Positions 25,008 to 26,577 of a stretch of 26,577 nt of DNA are shown here, in pieces (position 1 is the first letter of the stretch; every line of letters starts with the position of its first letter). The DNA comes from GCA-003244245 sp036521655 (GTDB taxonomy: Bacteria; Actinomycetota; Actinomycetes; Mycobacteriales; Pseudonocardiaceae). The stretch spans positions 1 to 26,577 of the forward strand of contig DATDHI010000021.1 of the NCBI GenBank assembly GCA_036521655.1, read 5' to 3'. A program made the translations under genes and the position numbers. Below the pieces are notes generated by a model that was given only the letters and a program-made list of their open reading frames with translations, had not been told where the DNA came from and did no database searches.

Positions 25008-26576
25008 TCACGAGCGGCGCAGCCGCATAACCGCGCGCACGGGGTCAGAGGCGTGCACCGTCCCGTCCGGGGTCACCCAGAACGGCACGGCATAGGTGGC
25101 ACCACCGTGGCGCGCACGCAGCCGCTCGTGCAGCTGCACCGTCCCGTCCGGGACTGCAAACCCGGCCGCCGCACACACCGCGACTACCTCCACCAGCTCC
25201 GCCCACCGCACCGTCCGCCCGGCACCGGCGTCGAGCAGCTCGGCAACCACCCGCTCGGAGGCCAGCGGCAGGTCCAGCAGGTCGGCCAGAGCGTTCGGAT
25301 CGCCACCAGCCACCAGCTCCCCGGCCGGCAACACCGCAGCGAGCCATGGCACGTCGAGCACCATCGCCCGATCGGCATCGACTACCTCGCCGGTCACCGT
25401 CCGCACCCGAGCCGGAGGCTCCAGCTCGGCCGGGTCGAGGTCGGCATCGGCTAGCGCGGCATGCGCGGCGTACACCGTTGCGGGGATGACAGTGCGGGCC
25501 GGGTCAGCCAGCCGGGCCAGCAGGTCGGCGGCATCGTCGGGTCCGGTGACGCTCAACCCGGTGCGCACCCCGGCGGCCACCAGCAGCGCCTCGTCAATGA
25601 GGTCAGTATGGGAGGTGCCGGATACCCGCACCACGTCGTAGAGCCCATCCAGCGCAACCGCCCCCGCAAGCCGCCAGTAGGGCGGCGGATGACCTCCGAG
25701 CCGGGCATGCCGGGCCAGCCACCAGCCGGTATAGCCACCGGGCTGGCGTAGCGCGGCGAGGCCGCCCGGGTCGGCGGCGATCCGGAGCAGCGCAACCGGC
25801 CAGCACCCCTCGTCGACGAGGTCCAGGTCCCGGACGGCGAGCAGCGAGGTGGGACGGTCGCCATCAACGCCCCCGACCTCGGCCCACCACTGCTCCTCAC
25901 CGTCAAGCTCGTGGTCCGGGCCATCTGGGTGGGGATCTTCGACTACCGCGAAGGCGTCGAGCACCCCGACTGCGCGCAACGCCGCGGCCGGCTGTGCTGT
26001 GGCGACCGTGGCTGCCAGCACCCCCAGCGGCGCGTCGGGGGCGAGCAGCTCCCGCAATGCCCCATCGGGCAACACCAGCTCATCGGCCCGCCGCGGTTCC
26101 CCGGTGTCGTCGGGCAGCGCCAGCGCCCCCAGCCAGGGGCGGGTGCTGGCCGGCTCGACCAGCCGCCCTGCCAGCGAGAGCACCGCCTGTGCCAGTCCGG
26201 TGACGTCCAGACCGTCCTCGGCGTCATCCAGACTGCGCTCGACGGCGGGACGCAGTGCATCCAGCAGTTCCGCCGGGCCCACCGGGCGAGCCCCGAGCCG
26301 CTCCAGCAGCGGGTGCACGGCGTCCGGGTGCACCAGCCGCAGCTCGGTGGACACCGTAGGGGCGGCGTGACTGCCGTCGGTGAACAAGCCACCGAAGACC
26401 CCTAGATCATCGTCCCCTAGCAGCACCCCGCGCGGCCCGGTGACGGTGCGCCCGTCGGCCAGCGGGACTGGCAGCGCACCGAGCTCCTCGCGGGCCGCCG
26501 GATCGGCATCGAGCAGGGCAAACAGCGCCGAATAGCAACGCCGCCACCACAGTGGTGGCCGGTCCCGCCCGGCCCG
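25008..26576 (-). CDS. C-terminal part of a large actinobacterial protein, probably sacsin N-terminal ATPase-like
   Basis: The frame is open to the window edge (522 codons visible), so the N-terminus is missing. Its first residues WWRRCYSALFALLDADPAAREELG and LPVPLADGRTVTGPRGVLLGDDD read as coding, so the GTG at 26426 is internal. The rest is an Ala/Leu/Asp-rich chain with PYWRLAGAVALDGLYDVVR, VPWLAAVLPAGELVAG, LDLPLASERVV and the ending YAVPFWVTPDGTVHASDPVRAVMRL. From memory this resembles the C-terminal region of ~1000-aa actinobacterial proteins with an N-terminal sacsin/Hsp90-type ATPase domain. The ATPase itself would lie outside the window and cannot be confirmed. No transmembrane segment is seen. 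Function unknown, perhaps chaperone-like. Confidence 0.6.
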   Translation of the reverse strand, partial: RAGRDRPPLWWRRCYSALFALLDADPAAREELGALPVPLADGRTVTGPRGVLLGDDDLGVFGGLFTDGSHAAPTVSTELRLVHPDAVHPLLERLGARPVGPAELLDALRPAVERSLDDAEDGLDVTGLAQAVLSLAGRLVEPASTRPWLGALALPDDTGEPRRADELVLPDGALRELLAPDAPLGVLAATVATAQPAAALRAVGVLDAFAVVEDPHPDGPDHELDGEEQWWAEVGGVDGDRPTSLLAVRDLDLVDEGCWPVALLRIAADPGGLAALRQPGGYTGWWLARHARLGGHPPPYWRLAGAVALDGLYDVVRVSGTSHTDLIDEALLVAAGVRTGLSVTGPDDAADLLARLADPARTVIPATVYAAHAALADADLDPAELEPPARVRTVTGEVVDADRAMVLDVPWLAAVLPAGELVAGGDPNALADLLDLPLASERVVAELLDAGAGRTVRWAELVEVVAVCAAAGFAVPDGTVQLHERLRARHGGATYAVPFWVTPDGTVHASDPVRAVMRLRRS

Positions 26577-26577
26577 C

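Noticed and set aside
25014..25026. GCGGC-GCA-GCCGC hairpin at the pknL / sacsin-like junction
   Set aside because: Only a 5-bp stem inside the last codons of the minus-strand gene and no U-tract; too weak to call a terminator.

Overview
The window is high-GC DNA from an actinobacterium. Its gene order matches two blocks known from Mycobacterium tuberculosis: Rv1822/Rv1826-Rv1832 (pgsA2, gcvH, garA, MerR, DUF151, MerR, gcvP) with Rv1841c-Rv1843c (two DUF21/CBS proteins, guaB1), and Rv2175c-pknL. Accessory genes (mycothiol-dependent enzyme family, PASTA-bearing PknL, sacsin-like protein) suggest a Pseudonocardiales-type organism rather than Mycobacterium itself. That placement is inference from synteny and protein resemblance; no rRNA or tRNA gene was seen.

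Layout. 1-4.4 kb: the 3' end of guaB1 (GMP reductase type), a convergent LOG-like protein with an eroded active-site motif, then two overlapping DUF21/CBS membrane proteins. 4.4-7.4 kb: a multicopper oxidase lipoprotein and a 14-TM drug-efflux-type MFS transporter, both on the minus strand. They sit where the mycobacterial order is broken and look like an insertion. 7.4-14.6 kb: a minus-strand block of pgsA2, gcvH, garA, a MerR regulator, a DUF151 nuclease-family protein, the McdR-type MerR regulator, and gcvP behind a tandem glycine riboswitch. This block puts two glycine cleavage proteins next to GarA, the FHA switch that sets glutamate/2-oxoglutarate flux. 14.8-16.4 kb: a divergent pair (mycothiol-dependent DinB-fold protein; SAM methyltransferase) around a perfect 9-bp dyad. 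16.4-20.6 kb: a transmembrane Ser/Thr kinase without an obvious canonical start codon, divergent from a DUF3516 helicase. 20.6-22.4 kb: a tandem short-repeat locus, an mscL remnant, a thioredoxin-fold protein and a nitroreductase diverging from an intergenic repeat, and a 68-aa protein. 22.5-26.6 kb: an Rv2175c-like DNA-binding protein, divergent PASTA-bearing PknL, and the C-terminal part of a large sacsin/Hsp90-ATPase-like protein running off the window.

Most notable: a 22-25 bp repeat family (core GCGTGTCG, ending TGCAC) at three intergenic loci, one beside a decayed mscL; the LOG-like probable pseudoenzyme; the kinase with no evident start codon; several precise dyads in regulatory gaps; and the riboswitch-controlled gcvP. 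I see no CRISPR array, transposase, tRNA, rRNA or defence island, and no clearly new multi-gene system.
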